DNA from: an uncultured Paracoccaceae bacterium
Lineage (GTDB): Bacteria; Pseudomonadota; Alphaproteobacteria; Rhodobacterales; Rhodobacteraceae
Length of the DNA stretch: 64,000 nt
Reading direction: 5' to 3'
Assembly (NCBI GenBank): GCA_947496535.1
Contig: CANMDE010000006.1
Coordinates: 145,031 to 209,030 of the forward strand
The notes beneath the pieces were generated by a model that saw only the letters and a program-made list of their open reading frames with translations, did no database searches and was not told where the DNA came from. The number at the start of each line of letters is the position of its first letter. The stretch's first letter is position 1. The translations under genes and the position numbers were made by a program. Positions 43,351-52,100 of the stretch are shown one piece after another.

Positions 43351-43788
43351 TCAGCCCCCAAAGTGGCGTTTCAAAGCATCAAAACCGCCCTGAAATACGT
43401 TGGTGCCAATCCCCGAAACCAAGTCGGTTTCGTCTTCTGGCGCACAACTGAATTCGGCTGACCATTCTGCAAAGGTGCGTTCGCCATCCGTGATCGGCGT
43501 AATGCGCAGCGTGGCGATATATTCGGTCAGCGGCATGGGGCTTTCGAGGATGCCATAGGTGCAAAACATGTCGTAATCCGACAGACCCAAGAGCTGCTCA
43601 CGCAGGTTGTCGCCATTTTGCAGATTGAAGTTGCGAATGCAGCCAACCTTGTCAGACGGCAACGCATCCTCGATACGACTGTCCCTGATCCGCGGGTGCC
43701 ACTTGGGCAATCCGTTGAAATCGCGAATCCGTTCCCAGACCCGGTTAGTCGATGCGTTGATCACGCTTGATACAAAGACGCGGGCCAT
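43351..43788 (-). CDS. SRPBCC-fold protein (second of two paralogues)
   Basis: 145 residues. VFVSSVINASTNRVWERIRD and FNGLPKWHPRI match the first SRPBCC protein of the island closely. Both also share DKVGCIR(K/N)F and the LREQLL(T/G)LSD block, so they are duplicates. Its start overlaps the stop of the giant flotillin gene (TGATG), giving translational coupling between the two. No membrane segment. Confidence 0.85.
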   Translation of the reverse strand: MARVFVSSVINASTNRVWERIRDFNGLPKWHPRIRDSRIEDALPSDKVGCIRNFNLQNGDNLREQLLGLSDYDMFCTYGILESPMPLTEYIATLRITPITDGERTFAEWSAEFSCAPEDETDLVSGIGTNVFQGGFDALKRHFGG

Positions 43789-46700
43789 CAGGACTTATCC
43801 CCTTTGGATTTGTCTTGCTGGGCCTTGGTCCGCGCGATCTCGGAATTTGCGCGGGTCATGTCAGAGGCATTGCGGAAGATGTCCGATTTTCCCATGTCCT
43901 TGGCGTCGATCCCGATATCCTTCATCAAGCTGTCGACAAACGGGGCCTGCACCCGATACCGCAGGGCAGAATTCATGACCTCGTCGGTGGGACTTGGACC
44001 ATCTCCACCGCCCGAGCCGCCGGACCCGGCCCCACCGCCATTGGCCCATTCGAGGCCTTGCGTCCCGGAACCGCCAAGCTGCATGATCTTGATGTCGCTG
44101 ACATTCTCGAGCGGCTTGGCGCTGGCTGCGATAATACCTTCGACATGTTCCAGCATCTTGCGACGGAAGACAGCGTGACGCGCGTCGTCGGTGAGGACAT
44201 TCTCGGCCTCGTTAATAAGGCGCTGGGCCTCGGCCTCGACTGCTTGGCGAACTTTGTCTGCGTCAGCCATCAAGCGCATGCGCTCTGCTTCTTTTTCTGC
44301 GCGCAGGATATCCAGCGACTTCTCGCGAGTGACGCTTTCGGTTTCGGCTGCTGTCTTGGCCTTTTCGGCAGCTTCCATCGCGCGGGCCTTGGCATTCTCG
44401 GCCTCTACAGCGGCCGCACTTTCATCCAGCGACTTTTGATAAAGGGCAATGGCCTTTTCCATGCCGGCTTCTTCGACGGCCTTTTCGCGGGCGATTTCTA
44501 GCTTGCGGCGTTCGGTCTGATGACCGATGCGGGCGTCGTCCAGACCGCGTTCGCTGGCGATCTTGGCCCGTTCGACCTCTTCCTGACTGGCGATTTCTGC
44601 CTCGCGCAGTGCTTGAACGCGGCCAATCTCCAACTGCTCAATCGCTTTCTTGCGCGCAAGTTTCTTGGCGTCGATCTCTTGCTCGGCTAGGATGCGTTCG
44701 GCGTCGACGGTCTTCGCCTTGGCCACGCGGGCGGCTTCTATAGCTTCATCAGCGGCAATTTGCGCTGCATCCATTGCTTTGTTGCGCGCGATTTCAAGCT
44801 CTCGAATACGTTGGTCGCGGTCGATCTTTTCAACAGTTGTTTCGGCCTCTTTCTCGATGCGTTGCTGTTCGACCAACCGGCGAGACGAGATTTCAGCAGC
44901 CTCAATAGATTCCTGCTTTTCAATCTCACGAGATCGAATTTCGGCGTCCTTCGAGATTTCAGCAGCACGCGTGCGTTTCTCTTCCTCGATCCGGGCCTGT
45001 GCAACTTCTTCGGTCGCAGCGACATTCGCCACATCGATGGCACGGTTGCGGGCGATTTCGCGTTCGCGCAGGTCTTGCTCGTAGGCGATACGCTCAGCCG
45101 CAACCTTTTTCTCTTTCGCGATGCGGGCAGCCTCGACAGCCTCGGATTTCGCGATCTCCATCGCTTCGATCGCTTTGGATTTCTCCAGATCGCGCCCTGT
45201 TGTGGTCTCTTCGCTTTCGATCCGTTTGACGGTTAGGCGGGCATCTTGTGCAATCCGGGCGGCTTCGACGGCTTCACGCGATGCCACTTCGGCCTCATCC
45301 AACGCCTGATTGCGGGCGATCTCAAGCTCGCGGGTCGCTTTCTCAAACGCGATCTGCTCAGCAGCCAGCTTTTTCTGCTTGGCGATAGTGGCGGCTTCTG
45401 TTGCTTCAGACTTGGCAATCTCCAGGGCCTCGATGGCCTTGTCACGGGCAAGGTCACGCTCTTTGGTAGCTTCCTCGCTTTCGATGCGGTGGACAGAGAT
45501 GGTTGCTTCCTGCGCGATGCGCTGGGCTTCAACGGCTTCTTTCGAGGCGATCTCGGCCTCGTCAATTGCCTGATTGCGGGCAATTTCCAGACTGCGGATG
45601 CGCTCTTCTTGGGCGATACGCTCTTTTGACGTCGCTTCCGAGGCTTCGATCTGCTGCACGTCCAGCACGCGCTGACGTTCGATCTCTTTGGCGCGGGTGT
45701 CCTGCTCGGCGCTGATACGTTCAGCCGCCAATGCTTTCTCGCGCGCAATCCGGGCGGCCTCTGTCGCCTGCTGGCTTGCAATCTCGGCTTCTTCAAGTGC
45801 TTTCTGCCGTGCGATTTCAAGTTCACGGGTCGCCTGATCACTGCTGATCCGTTCGGCATTCACAACACGCTCCTGAGCAATCCGCAGTTTTTCGGCGGCT
45901 TCCTGAGCACTGATCGTCGCCTCATCAATCGCGAGGTTGCGGGCGATCTCCTGCTCGCGGGTTGAGCGCTCTAATGATATCCGGGCTTGCGTTATTTCAC
46001 GCTCTTGCGCGATACGCGCCTTTTCGATCACTTCACGGGCCGAAATTTCCGCTTCATCCACAAACCGCTGTCGTTCAATCTCTTTGGATTGGGTGTCTTG
46101 ATCCTTTGCGATACGCGCCTCGGTCAGGTTCTTTTCTTGCGCAATGCGGGCTTTTTCAATTGCCTCTTTGGCCGCGATATCGGCGGCTTGCGTATCTTTA
46201 TCGGTTTTGATTCGGGTTTCAGCGAGGCTCTTTTCCTGCGTGATGCGTGCCCTCTCAACCGTTTCATGGGCTGCGACTTCTGCCTCATCGATGGTTTTTT
46301 GACGCTCGATTTCCTGCTGGCGGATTTTGCGCTCTGACGCGATCCGGGCTTCGGCGATCATTTCCTCATTGGCGATGCGTGCCTTTTCGATTGCTTCCTT
46401 GTTTGTCAGCGTCGCCTCTTCGCCTTCCTTTTCACGCTCAGAGCGTTCTTTGGCGAGTTCGGCGCGTTGTTGTGCGCGACGGAATTCTACATCGCGTTCT
46501 TGTTCCAAACGGGCTTCTTCCGATTCCCGTTCAATGGCGAGCGTCTCTTTCTCGGCCTGCAAATTCCGTTCGCGGATTTTGATCATCGTGTCTTGTTCGA
46601 TGTCGTTGCGCATCTTGCGACGAGCTTCGACGGACTCGATCACGCTTGTCAGACCGATGGCATCAAACTGGTTGGACGGGTTAAAATACTGAATGTCCGT

Positions 46701-47261
46701 CTGATCGATGTCAGTGATCGCAACGCTTTCGAGTTCCAAACCGTTTTTGTCCAAACCTTCCTGCGCCAGCTCTGCGACACGCGCGGTCACTTCTGACCGC
46801 TTCATGTGAAGTTCGGTCAATGTCATTTCTGCAGCAACGGTGCGCAATGCGCTGATAAACTTACCCGAAAGCAAGCGGTTCAGCCGCTCTGGTTCAAGCG
46901 TTCGGTGGCCCATGGTGGCAGCGGCAAGGCTGACAGCGTCAGGCGTGCCGCGCACACGGACGTAGAACTCTGCATCCACATCCACACGCAAATTGTCAGC
47001 GGTAATCAAGGCTTCTTCCTTCTCCCGCGTAATCGCGAGATCAAGAGAGTTCATATTGACCGGTGTAATGTCGTGAATGATCGGCCATACGAAGGCACCG
47101 CCATCAATGACGACCCGTTCACCCAGAAAACCGGTCCTGACGAATGCGATTTCCTTTGTCGACCGTCGGTAAAGCCAGTTCATCACCCAATACAGGATGA
47201 ATACGACAATGACGGCCATGATCAGCCAGAGAATGAGTTGTCCGATAAGTTGTCCGGTCAT
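43788..47261 (-). CDS. Giant flotillin (SPFH-domain protein) with hendecad coiled-coil stalk
   Basis: 1157 residues, about twice the usual flotillin length. A membrane helix (about 8-30) is followed by the SPFH/band-7 domain (about 35-215, with ALITADNLRVDVDAEFYVRV). After a charged helix (215-280), residues 281-929 are 59 uninterrupted 11-residue units, then an Ala/Glu-rich helix, and the flotillin C-terminal region. A Gly-rich stretch (NGGGAGSGGSGGGDG, about 1075-1088) precedes a short tail. Flotillins form membrane-bound ring or cage scaffolds. Lying inside a Mo-hydroxylase operon and coupled to an SRPBCC gene, it may organise that enzyme at the membrane; this is inference. Confidence 0.92.
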   Translation of the reverse strand: MTGQLIGQLILWLIMAVIVVFILYWVMNWLYRRSTKEIAFVRTGFLGERVVIDGGAFVWPIIHDITPVNMNSLDLAITREKEEALITADNLRVDVDAEFYVRVRGTPDAVSLAAATMGHRTLEPERLNRLLSGKFISALRTVAAEMTLTELHMKRSEVTARVAELAQEGLDKNGLELESVAITDIDQTDIQYFNPSNQFDAIGLTSVIESVEARRKMRNDIEQDTMIKIRERNLQAEKETLAIERESEEARLEQERDVEFRRAQQRAELAKERSEREKEGEEATLTNKEAIEKARIANEEMIAEARIASERKIRQQEIERQKTIDEAEVAAHETVERARITQEKSLAETRIKTDKDTQAADIAAKEAIEKARIAQEKNLTEARIAKDQDTQSKEIERQRFVDEAEISAREVIEKARIAQEREITQARISLERSTREQEIARNLAIDEATISAQEAAEKLRIAQERVVNAERISSDQATRELEIARQKALEEAEIASQQATEAARIAREKALAAERISAEQDTRAKEIERQRVLDVQQIEASEATSKERIAQEERIRSLEIARNQAIDEAEIASKEAVEAQRIAQEATISVHRIESEEATKERDLARDKAIEALEIAKSEATEAATIAKQKKLAAEQIAFEKATRELEIARNQALDEAEVASREAVEAARIAQDARLTVKRIESEETTTGRDLEKSKAIEAMEIAKSEAVEAARIAKEKKVAAERIAYEQDLREREIARNRAIDVANVAATEEVAQARIEEEKRTRAAEISKDAEIRSREIEKQESIEAAEISSRRLVEQQRIEKEAETTVEKIDRDQRIRELEIARNKAMDAAQIAADEAIEAARVAKAKTVDAERILAEQEIDAKKLARKKAIEQLEIGRVQALREAEIASQEEVERAKIASERGLDDARIGHQTERRKLEIAREKAVEEAGMEKAIALYQKSLDESAAAVEAENAKARAMEAAEKAKTAAETESVTREKSLDILRAEKEAERMRLMADADKVRQAVEAEAQRLINEAENVLTDDARHAVFRRKMLEHVEGIIAASAKPLENVSDIKIMQLGGSGTQGLEWANGGGAGSGGSGGGDGPSPTDEVMNSALRYRVQAPFVDSLMKDIGIDAKDMGKSDIFRNASDMTRANSEIARTKAQQDKSKGDKS
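44475..46421 (-). repeat. 59 tandem hendecad units (33 bp each) in the flotillin stalk
   Basis: Residues 281-929 divide exactly into 11-residue units with Ile/Val/Leu at position 5 and mainly Ala/Ile/Leu/Val/Thr at positions 10-11; examples are DEAEISAREVI, EKARIAQEREI, TQARISLERST and REQEIARNLAI. A higher 44-residue period (four units) recurs, marked by RELEIARNQAL-type units at positions 15, 19, 23, 26, 30, 34, 38, 42, 46 and 50. The one shortened interval (23 to 26) lost a whole hendecad, so the register is kept throughout. DNA identity between units is limited, indicating old duplication. Confidence 0.9.
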
Positions 47262-47272
47262 GAGTTGTCTCC

Positions 47273-48097
47273 TCAGCGTCCGATTTTCTTGAACGCGGCG
47301 GTTTGGTCGCGCAGCGCGATTTCAGTGGGCAGACGCTCCATTGAGGAAGCGCCATAAAAGCCGTGGCAATTCTTGGTATTCTTCAGAACAAAGTTCGCGT
47401 CTTCCGGCATGGCAACAGGACCACCATGGACGAGGACGATGGCGTCGGGATTGACCTTCAAGGCGGCCGCAGCCCATGCATCTGTCAGTGCGGGCGCCTG
47501 TTCCAACGTGACGGCCGTGTCGGCCCCGACGGCCCCGCCAGTCGTCAGCCCCAGATGTACCACGATAATATCAGCGCCTGCTTCGGCCATCGCTGTCGCG
47601 TCGTCTTCAGAAAACACATAAGGCGTGGTCAGCATGTCGCGTTCATGCGCGAGCCGGATCATATTGACCTCATGGGTGTAACCCATGCCTGTTTCCTCAA
47701 GATTTGTCCGAAAATGACCGTCTATCAGGCCCACTGTCGGGAAGTTCTGCACCCCCGAAAAGCCAGCCGATTTTATGTCATCCAGGAATTTGGGCATCAG
47801 TCGGAACGGATCAGTCGCACAGACCCCGGCCAGCACCGGTGTCTTTTCGACCACCGGCAGCACCTCTCCCGCCATCTCCATCACAACGCCGTTGGCATCG
47901 CCATAGGGCATCAACCCGGCCAGCGACCCACGCCCGGCCATCCGGTAGCGGCCAGAGTTGTAGATCACGATCAGATCAATGCCGCCGGCCTCTTCGCATT
48001 TGGCTGAAAGGCCAGTCCCTGCGCCACCACCGATGATCGGTTCGCCCGCATCGCGCATGGCGCGGAATTTCTTCATCAGTACTGAACGGTCAAACAT
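47273..48097 (-). CDS. Phosphoenolpyruvate hydrolase-family TIM-barrel protein
   Basis: 274 residues. [68 protein letters not shown] and [11 protein letters not shown] are the conserved blocks of this poorly characterised barrel family, which is typically encoded beside a Tm-1-like (UPF0261) protein. Here that partner is fused to an ABC ATPase in the adjacent gene. The biochemical reaction is not established. ATG 48097 follows AAGGAG. Confidence 0.88.
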   Translation of the reverse strand: MFDRSVLMKKFRAMRDAGEPIIGGGAGTGLSAKCEEAGGIDLIVIYNSGRYRMAGRGSLAGLMPYGDANGVVMEMAGEVLPVVEKTPVLAGVCATDPFRLMPKFLDDIKSAGFSGVQNFPTVGLIDGHFRTNLEETGMGYTHEVNMIRLAHERDMLTTPYVFSEDDATAMAEAGADIIVVHLGLTTGGAVGADTAVTLEQAPALTDAWAAAALKVNPDAIVLVHGGPVAMPEDANFVLKNTKNCHGFYGASSMERLPTEIALRDQTAAFKKIGR

Positions 48098-48100
48098 GAA

Positions 48101-50266
48101 TCATGCTCCTTTGGCTTGGCGGGGCTGTCCGTGGAACGACCGGAAGGTCCGGACGATCAGATCAGCGAATTCGGGATCGTTTATGTTGTGAGGCACACGC
48201 ACCAATTGACGGTTCGCGGTGGCATTGACGGTCTGCTCAAGGGCTTGAAACAAGGCGCGATTGGCTTCCGGGTTCCAGAACGCCATGTCCGGAGCATCCA
48301 AAAGGCTGACCCCGCCTTCAGGCAGGAAGAACCGCACAGGACCGGTCATCTGGTTCAGCTTGCCCCCGATAAAGCGCCCCATCTCGGCATTCTCTTCCGG
48401 TGTTGTGCGCATCAGCGTGATCTGCGGATTATGTTCGTAGAAAAGGCGTCCCTTGTAACGCTCGGGCACTGTGTCGGGGGCGTTGAAATTCACCATGTCC
48501 AGCGCCCCACATGCGCCGATGTACGGCAGACCAGCACGGATAGACGCATCAAAGCGGGTCTCGTCCGCTGCAAAGACACCGCCAGCGACAAGGTCACAGA
48601 CCTCTGTGGTGGTCAGATCAAGGATCGCCGACAGCTTGCCGCTATCCATCAGTTTTTCCATGGACCGCCCACCTACACCCGTGGCGTGGAAGACCAGGCA
48701 ATCATAGGTGTCTTCCAGTTCTTTCGTGATCATTTGCACGCAAGGTGTGGTGACGCCAAACATGGTGATACCCACGGTTGGCTTGTCATCGCCGATAACC
48801 GGTTTGCGCTGTTGTCGGGCCTGAACCATGCCACCAAGTGCACTGGCTCCGTTGGCCAGAACATCGCGGGTGATGGTATTGATCCCCTGCACATCAGCGA
48901 CGGAATACATCATCGTGATGTCAGACGGTCCGACATATTGTTCCGTATTGCCACTGGCGACCGTCGACACGATCAATTTTGGCACGCCCACCGGCAGCAC
49001 GCGGAAGGCAGGGGCAACGAGTGCTGTCCCGCCTGAACCGCCCGCAGCCAGAACACCCGCCACATCGCTTCGGTTTATCATCCAGCGTTCAAACGCTTGG
49101 GTCATGCCCGCGACCGCTGTACCGCGATCACCGGTGAAGACAGCACTGGCACCGCGCGGATGTGCACTGGCCACGACATGCGGCGGAACATCAGCGTGAC
49201 TAGGCTTTCCAGAGGTCGACAGGTCGACCATCTGCACCGGCAGACCCATGCTACGTACAACGTCCGCCATGTAGGTGAGTTCTTTAGACTTTGTGTCCAG
49301 GGTGCCGCAGATATAGACGATGCCACGCCCGCCTTTGCCCACATCGCTTTGCTCTGTGCTGAAAGGAACCACTGTCCCGGTATCAGAGGTCGATCCGACA
49401 TCGGTCGCCGTTCGCGCCTCTCTTTCCAATACCTGGACCGGCACGGGCTGCGTCCACCGGGTGGGTGCCACGGGATTGGATATGTAGATGCGGGATACGG
49501 TCTGTCGTGTCTGTTCAGATTGCTGTAACGCTTGCTGCGTTTCTTGGTCGGTTTCGTCATGCGCATGCCGTCCGACGCCCAATAGGGCCTGTTGCAAGTC
49601 GCGGTCACTGGCAAGAATGCTGCTATCCATCACCCGGTTGATCTGACCGTTGACCATGATCGCAACTTCAGAGGCCACCGAACAAGCCACGCCGATATTC
49701 TGTTCAATCACCAGAACGTCGATATCGCCCTCTTGTCCAAGTCGGATCAGCATCTCGGTCACCTGATTGACGATCACCGGAGCGAGGCCTTCGGTCGGCT
49801 CATCCATCACCAGCAGACGGGGGTTCAACAGCAAGGCCCGTCCGATGGCCAGCATCTGTTGCTCGCCGCCTGACAATTGGGCACCGCCATTTGTCTTGCG
49901 CTCTGCGAGGCGCGGGAAGACACCATAGACCCGTTCAACCGTCCATGGTCCGCCTTTTCTGGCGACCAGCTTCAAGTGTTCATCGACGGTCAGCGATGGC
50001 CAGAGCCGCCGCCCCTGTGGCACATATCCAATCCCCATCCGTGCTGTTTCTGACGGGCCCAAGCCGCCGATATCCTGCCCTGCGAACGCGATTGAGCCGC
50101 CGGCGACAGGGACAAGCCCCATGATCGCCTTGCAAAGCGTGGTCTTACCCATCCCATTGCGCCCGACAACCGACAGAACGCCACCGCCCAAAATCAGGTC
50201 GACACCTTGCAAGGCATGGGATTGTCCATAAAAGACGTTCAGATCGCGGATCTCAAGAATACTCAA
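48101..50266 (-). CDS. Fusion: LivF-type ABC ATPase plus Tm-1-like (UPF0261) domain
   Basis: 721 residues. Residues 1-233 are a complete LivF-type ATPase: Walker A GRNGMGKTT (35-43), signature LSGGEQQ (131-137), Walker B LLVMDEPTEG (151-160). A Gln/Thr-rich linker (235-313) leads to a Tm-1-like ATP-binding domain (315-721) beginning GIVYICGTLDTKSKEL, with VLAAGGSGGTALVAPAF and ATGVGGRSMEKLMDSG. The start is TTG at 50266, overlapping the LivG stop (TTGA). The fusion physically ties transport to the UPF0261/TIM-barrel pair and implies that the imported compound is their substrate. Confidence 0.9.
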   Translation of the reverse strand: MSILEIRDLNVFYGQSHALQGVDLILGGGVLSVVGRNGMGKTTLCKAIMGLVPVAGGSIAFAGQDIGGLGPSETARMGIGYVPQGRRLWPSLTVDEHLKLVARKGGPWTVERVYGVFPRLAERKTNGGAQLSGGEQQMLAIGRALLLNPRLLVMDEPTEGLAPVIVNQVTEMLIRLGQEGDIDVLVIEQNIGVACSVASEVAIMVNGQINRVMDSSILASDRDLQQALLGVGRHAHDETDQETQQALQQSEQTRQTVSRIYISNPVAPTRWTQPVPVQVLEREARTATDVGSTSDTGTVVPFSTEQSDVGKGGRGIVYICGTLDTKSKELTYMADVVRSMGLPVQMVDLSTSGKPSHADVPPHVVASAHPRGASAVFTGDRGTAVAGMTQAFERWMINRSDVAGVLAAGGSGGTALVAPAFRVLPVGVPKLIVSTVASGNTEQYVGPSDITMMYSVADVQGINTITRDVLANGASALGGMVQARQQRKPVIGDDKPTVGITMFGVTTPCVQMITKELEDTYDCLVFHATGVGGRSMEKLMDSGKLSAILDLTTTEVCDLVAGGVFAADETRFDASIRAGLPYIGACGALDMVNFNAPDTVPERYKGRLFYEHNPQITLMRTTPEENAEMGRFIGGKLNQMTGPVRFFLPEGGVSLLDAPDMAFWNPEANRALFQALEQTVNATANRQLVRVPHNINDPEFADLIVRTFRSFHGQPRQAKGA

Positions 50267-51027
50267 TGATCATCCCCCCCAAGGTAGAGGGCTTGCACTT
50301 CAGGGTCTTCTTCGATCTCTGCGGGTTTGCCTTCTTTGAAGATGCGCCCGTTATGCATCATGGTGACATAGTCAGACACGCGCAGCGCCACATCCATGTC
50401 ATGCTCAATAATGATATAGCCCATATGGCTTGGCAGATTGGTCAGAATATCCACCAATTCGCGCCGTTCTGTGGGGGACAAACCTGCGGCGGGTTCGTCG
50501 AACAGGATGAAACGCGGCGCACCGGACAGCGCCATGGCAATCTCTAGCTGCCGTTGCTGTCCGTAGGACAGATCGCTGACAATGGTGTCACGTACATCCC
50601 ATAGGTTCACACGCTCGGTCAGTTCCTCTGCCGTTGCGACCAGCGCATCACTGCGACGCGGTCGGATGAATGAAAAACGGCCGCGACTGACGCCGAGACA
50701 AGACAAGTAGACATTGTCGATCACGCTTAGCCCGGTGAAGAGTAGTGAAATCTGGTAGGTCCGGCGCAAGCCGCGACGGATCCGCTCATGGGGCGGAAAC
50801 TTGGTGATATCTTCACCAAAGAACCGGATGGATCCCTCGCTTGGGGGGAAATCACCGGTGATGCAGTTAAATAGCGTGGTCTTGCCTGCACCATTTGATC
50901 CCAGAACTGCGCGCCGTTCGCCTGGACCCACCGACAGTTTGATATCCGACAGGGCTGACAGGGCACCAAACCGTTTGGACAGTCCATGCAACTCAAGTGC
51001 GTTTGCGGATTCATTTGCGCCGTTCAT
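50263..51027 (-). CDS. livG: Branched-chain-amino-acid-type ABC ATPase (LivG-like), transporter 1
   Basis: 254 residues from ATG 51027 (MNGANESANALELHGLSKRF), overlapping the LivM stop. Walker A GSNGAGKTTLFN, signature LSYGQQRQLEIAMAL (family variant LSYG), Walker B FILFDEPAAGLSP and the switch His IIIEHDMD are intact. The C-terminal end has the LivG extension (GKPAEIEEDPEVQALYLG). It partners with the LivF-Tm-1 fusion. Confidence 0.93.
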   Translation of the reverse strand: MNGANESANALELHGLSKRFGALSALSDIKLSVGPGERRAVLGSNGAGKTTLFNCITGDFPPSEGSIRFFGEDITKFPPHERIRRGLRRTYQISLLFTGLSVIDNVYLSCLGVSRGRFSFIRPRRSDALVATAEELTERVNLWDVRDTIVSDLSYGQQRQLEIAMALSGAPRFILFDEPAAGLSPTERRELVDILTNLPSHMGYIIIEHDMDVALRVSDYVTMMHNGRIFKEGKPAEIEEDPEVQALYLGGDDH

Positions 51028-52094
51028 CCGCGTCTCTCCCCTGTCAAAGGATCGCGGTTGCGGGAGGCGCGCAGTTTTTCCCAAATGCCAAGCAGACCGT
51101 CGTCAGAAATATAGACAACAATCAAGAAACCAAGCCCGATCAGCAGTTGGAAGCGATCGCCTGAAAGGCCCAACGCGATCAGTACATCCACTGCAAAGGT
51201 CTTGAGCAAGACATAAAGGAATGCCCCAACGAATGCCCCAACCGGGTGCCGCAGCCCTCCAACGACTGCGATGATCAGGATATCAATCGCAGGCTGGATC
51301 GACACGGTGCCGGGGCTGATCTGTGCGGATTGCCATGTCAGCATGATGCCACCTAACCCTGCGGGAATGGCCGAAAACGCATAAGCTGCCACGCGATGCG
51401 CTGTGACATTGAAACCGAGTGCTGCCATCCTGCGCGGGTTGTCGCGGACGCCTTGTAGCGCCAGTCCAAACGGTGCGCGTGAGAGGTAAAGCGCCACAAG
51501 GAAGGTGATCACCGCCCACATTAGCGTCATGTAATAAAATGGGAGCGGTTGCCGCCAATTGACGCCAAACAATCGCGGTGGGAAGACAGAGTTAAAGCCC
51601 TGAAATCCATTGAAGATATCGTAGTTCTGTCGCGTGAAATAGAAGAAGGCTGCCGCAATGGCGAGCGTAATCATGATCGTGTAGATACCCTCGGTCCGCA
51701 CTGCGAGCCATCCAATGGCCGTGGCAAAAAGGATTGTGATCAGCAAGGCGAGCGGCACAACAACCCACCACGGCCAGCCTTGACTGATTGTGTCAATCGC
51801 GCTGTCACCAAAGATTGCAACCATATAGCCTGCAACGCCGGCAAAGGTCATCTGGGCCAGGCTAACCATTCCGCCATAACCGGCCAAAAACATCAGCGAC
51901 GTCGCGATCATGCCCAGAATGAAGGTCCAGCCAAAGATTTGGAAAAGCACAAAGTCAGAGGCAAAGGACGGCATGATCAACAGGATGAACCCGACGATCC
52001 AATAGCCTGCGGGAATACGCTCGATCCACATCTTCTTGCCTTGGCGGCTGGCGATGCTGGCGTCGATCTTTCGGGTGAAGTCCTCCATCGTCAT
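51024..52094 (-). CDS. livM: Branched-chain-amino-acid-type ABC permease (LivM-like), transporter 1
   Basis: 356 residues with about nine membrane helices. GYGGMVSLAQMTFAGVAGYM is the LivM G-x-x-S-x-G-x-x-A-F signature region. SRAPFGLALQGVRDNPRRMAA carries the coupling loop R-x-N, and GGLRHPVGAFVGAFL the C-terminal signature. It lies six bases after LivH and overlaps LivG. Confidence 0.92.
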   Translation of the reverse strand: MTMEDFTRKIDASIASRQGKKMWIERIPAGYWIVGFILLIMPSFASDFVLFQIFGWTFILGMIATSLMFLAGYGGMVSLAQMTFAGVAGYMVAIFGDSAIDTISQGWPWWVVVPLALLITILFATAIGWLAVRTEGIYTIMITLAIAAAFFYFTRQNYDIFNGFQGFNSVFPPRLFGVNWRQPLPFYYMTLMWAVITFLVALYLSRAPFGLALQGVRDNPRRMAALGFNVTAHRVAAYAFSAIPAGLGGIMLTWQSAQISPGTVSIQPAIDILIIAVVGGLRHPVGAFVGAFLYVLLKTFAVDVLIALGLSGDRFQLLIGLGFLIVVYISDDGLLGIWEKLRASRNRDPLTGERRG

Positions 52095-52100
52095 GGTTGC

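Noticed and set aside
43804..47357. Many long plus-strand frames antisense to the flotillin gene
   Set aside because: They are mirror frames produced by the repetitive, Glu/Ala/Ile-rich codons of the flotillin stalk; none has a ribosome site or family resemblance.
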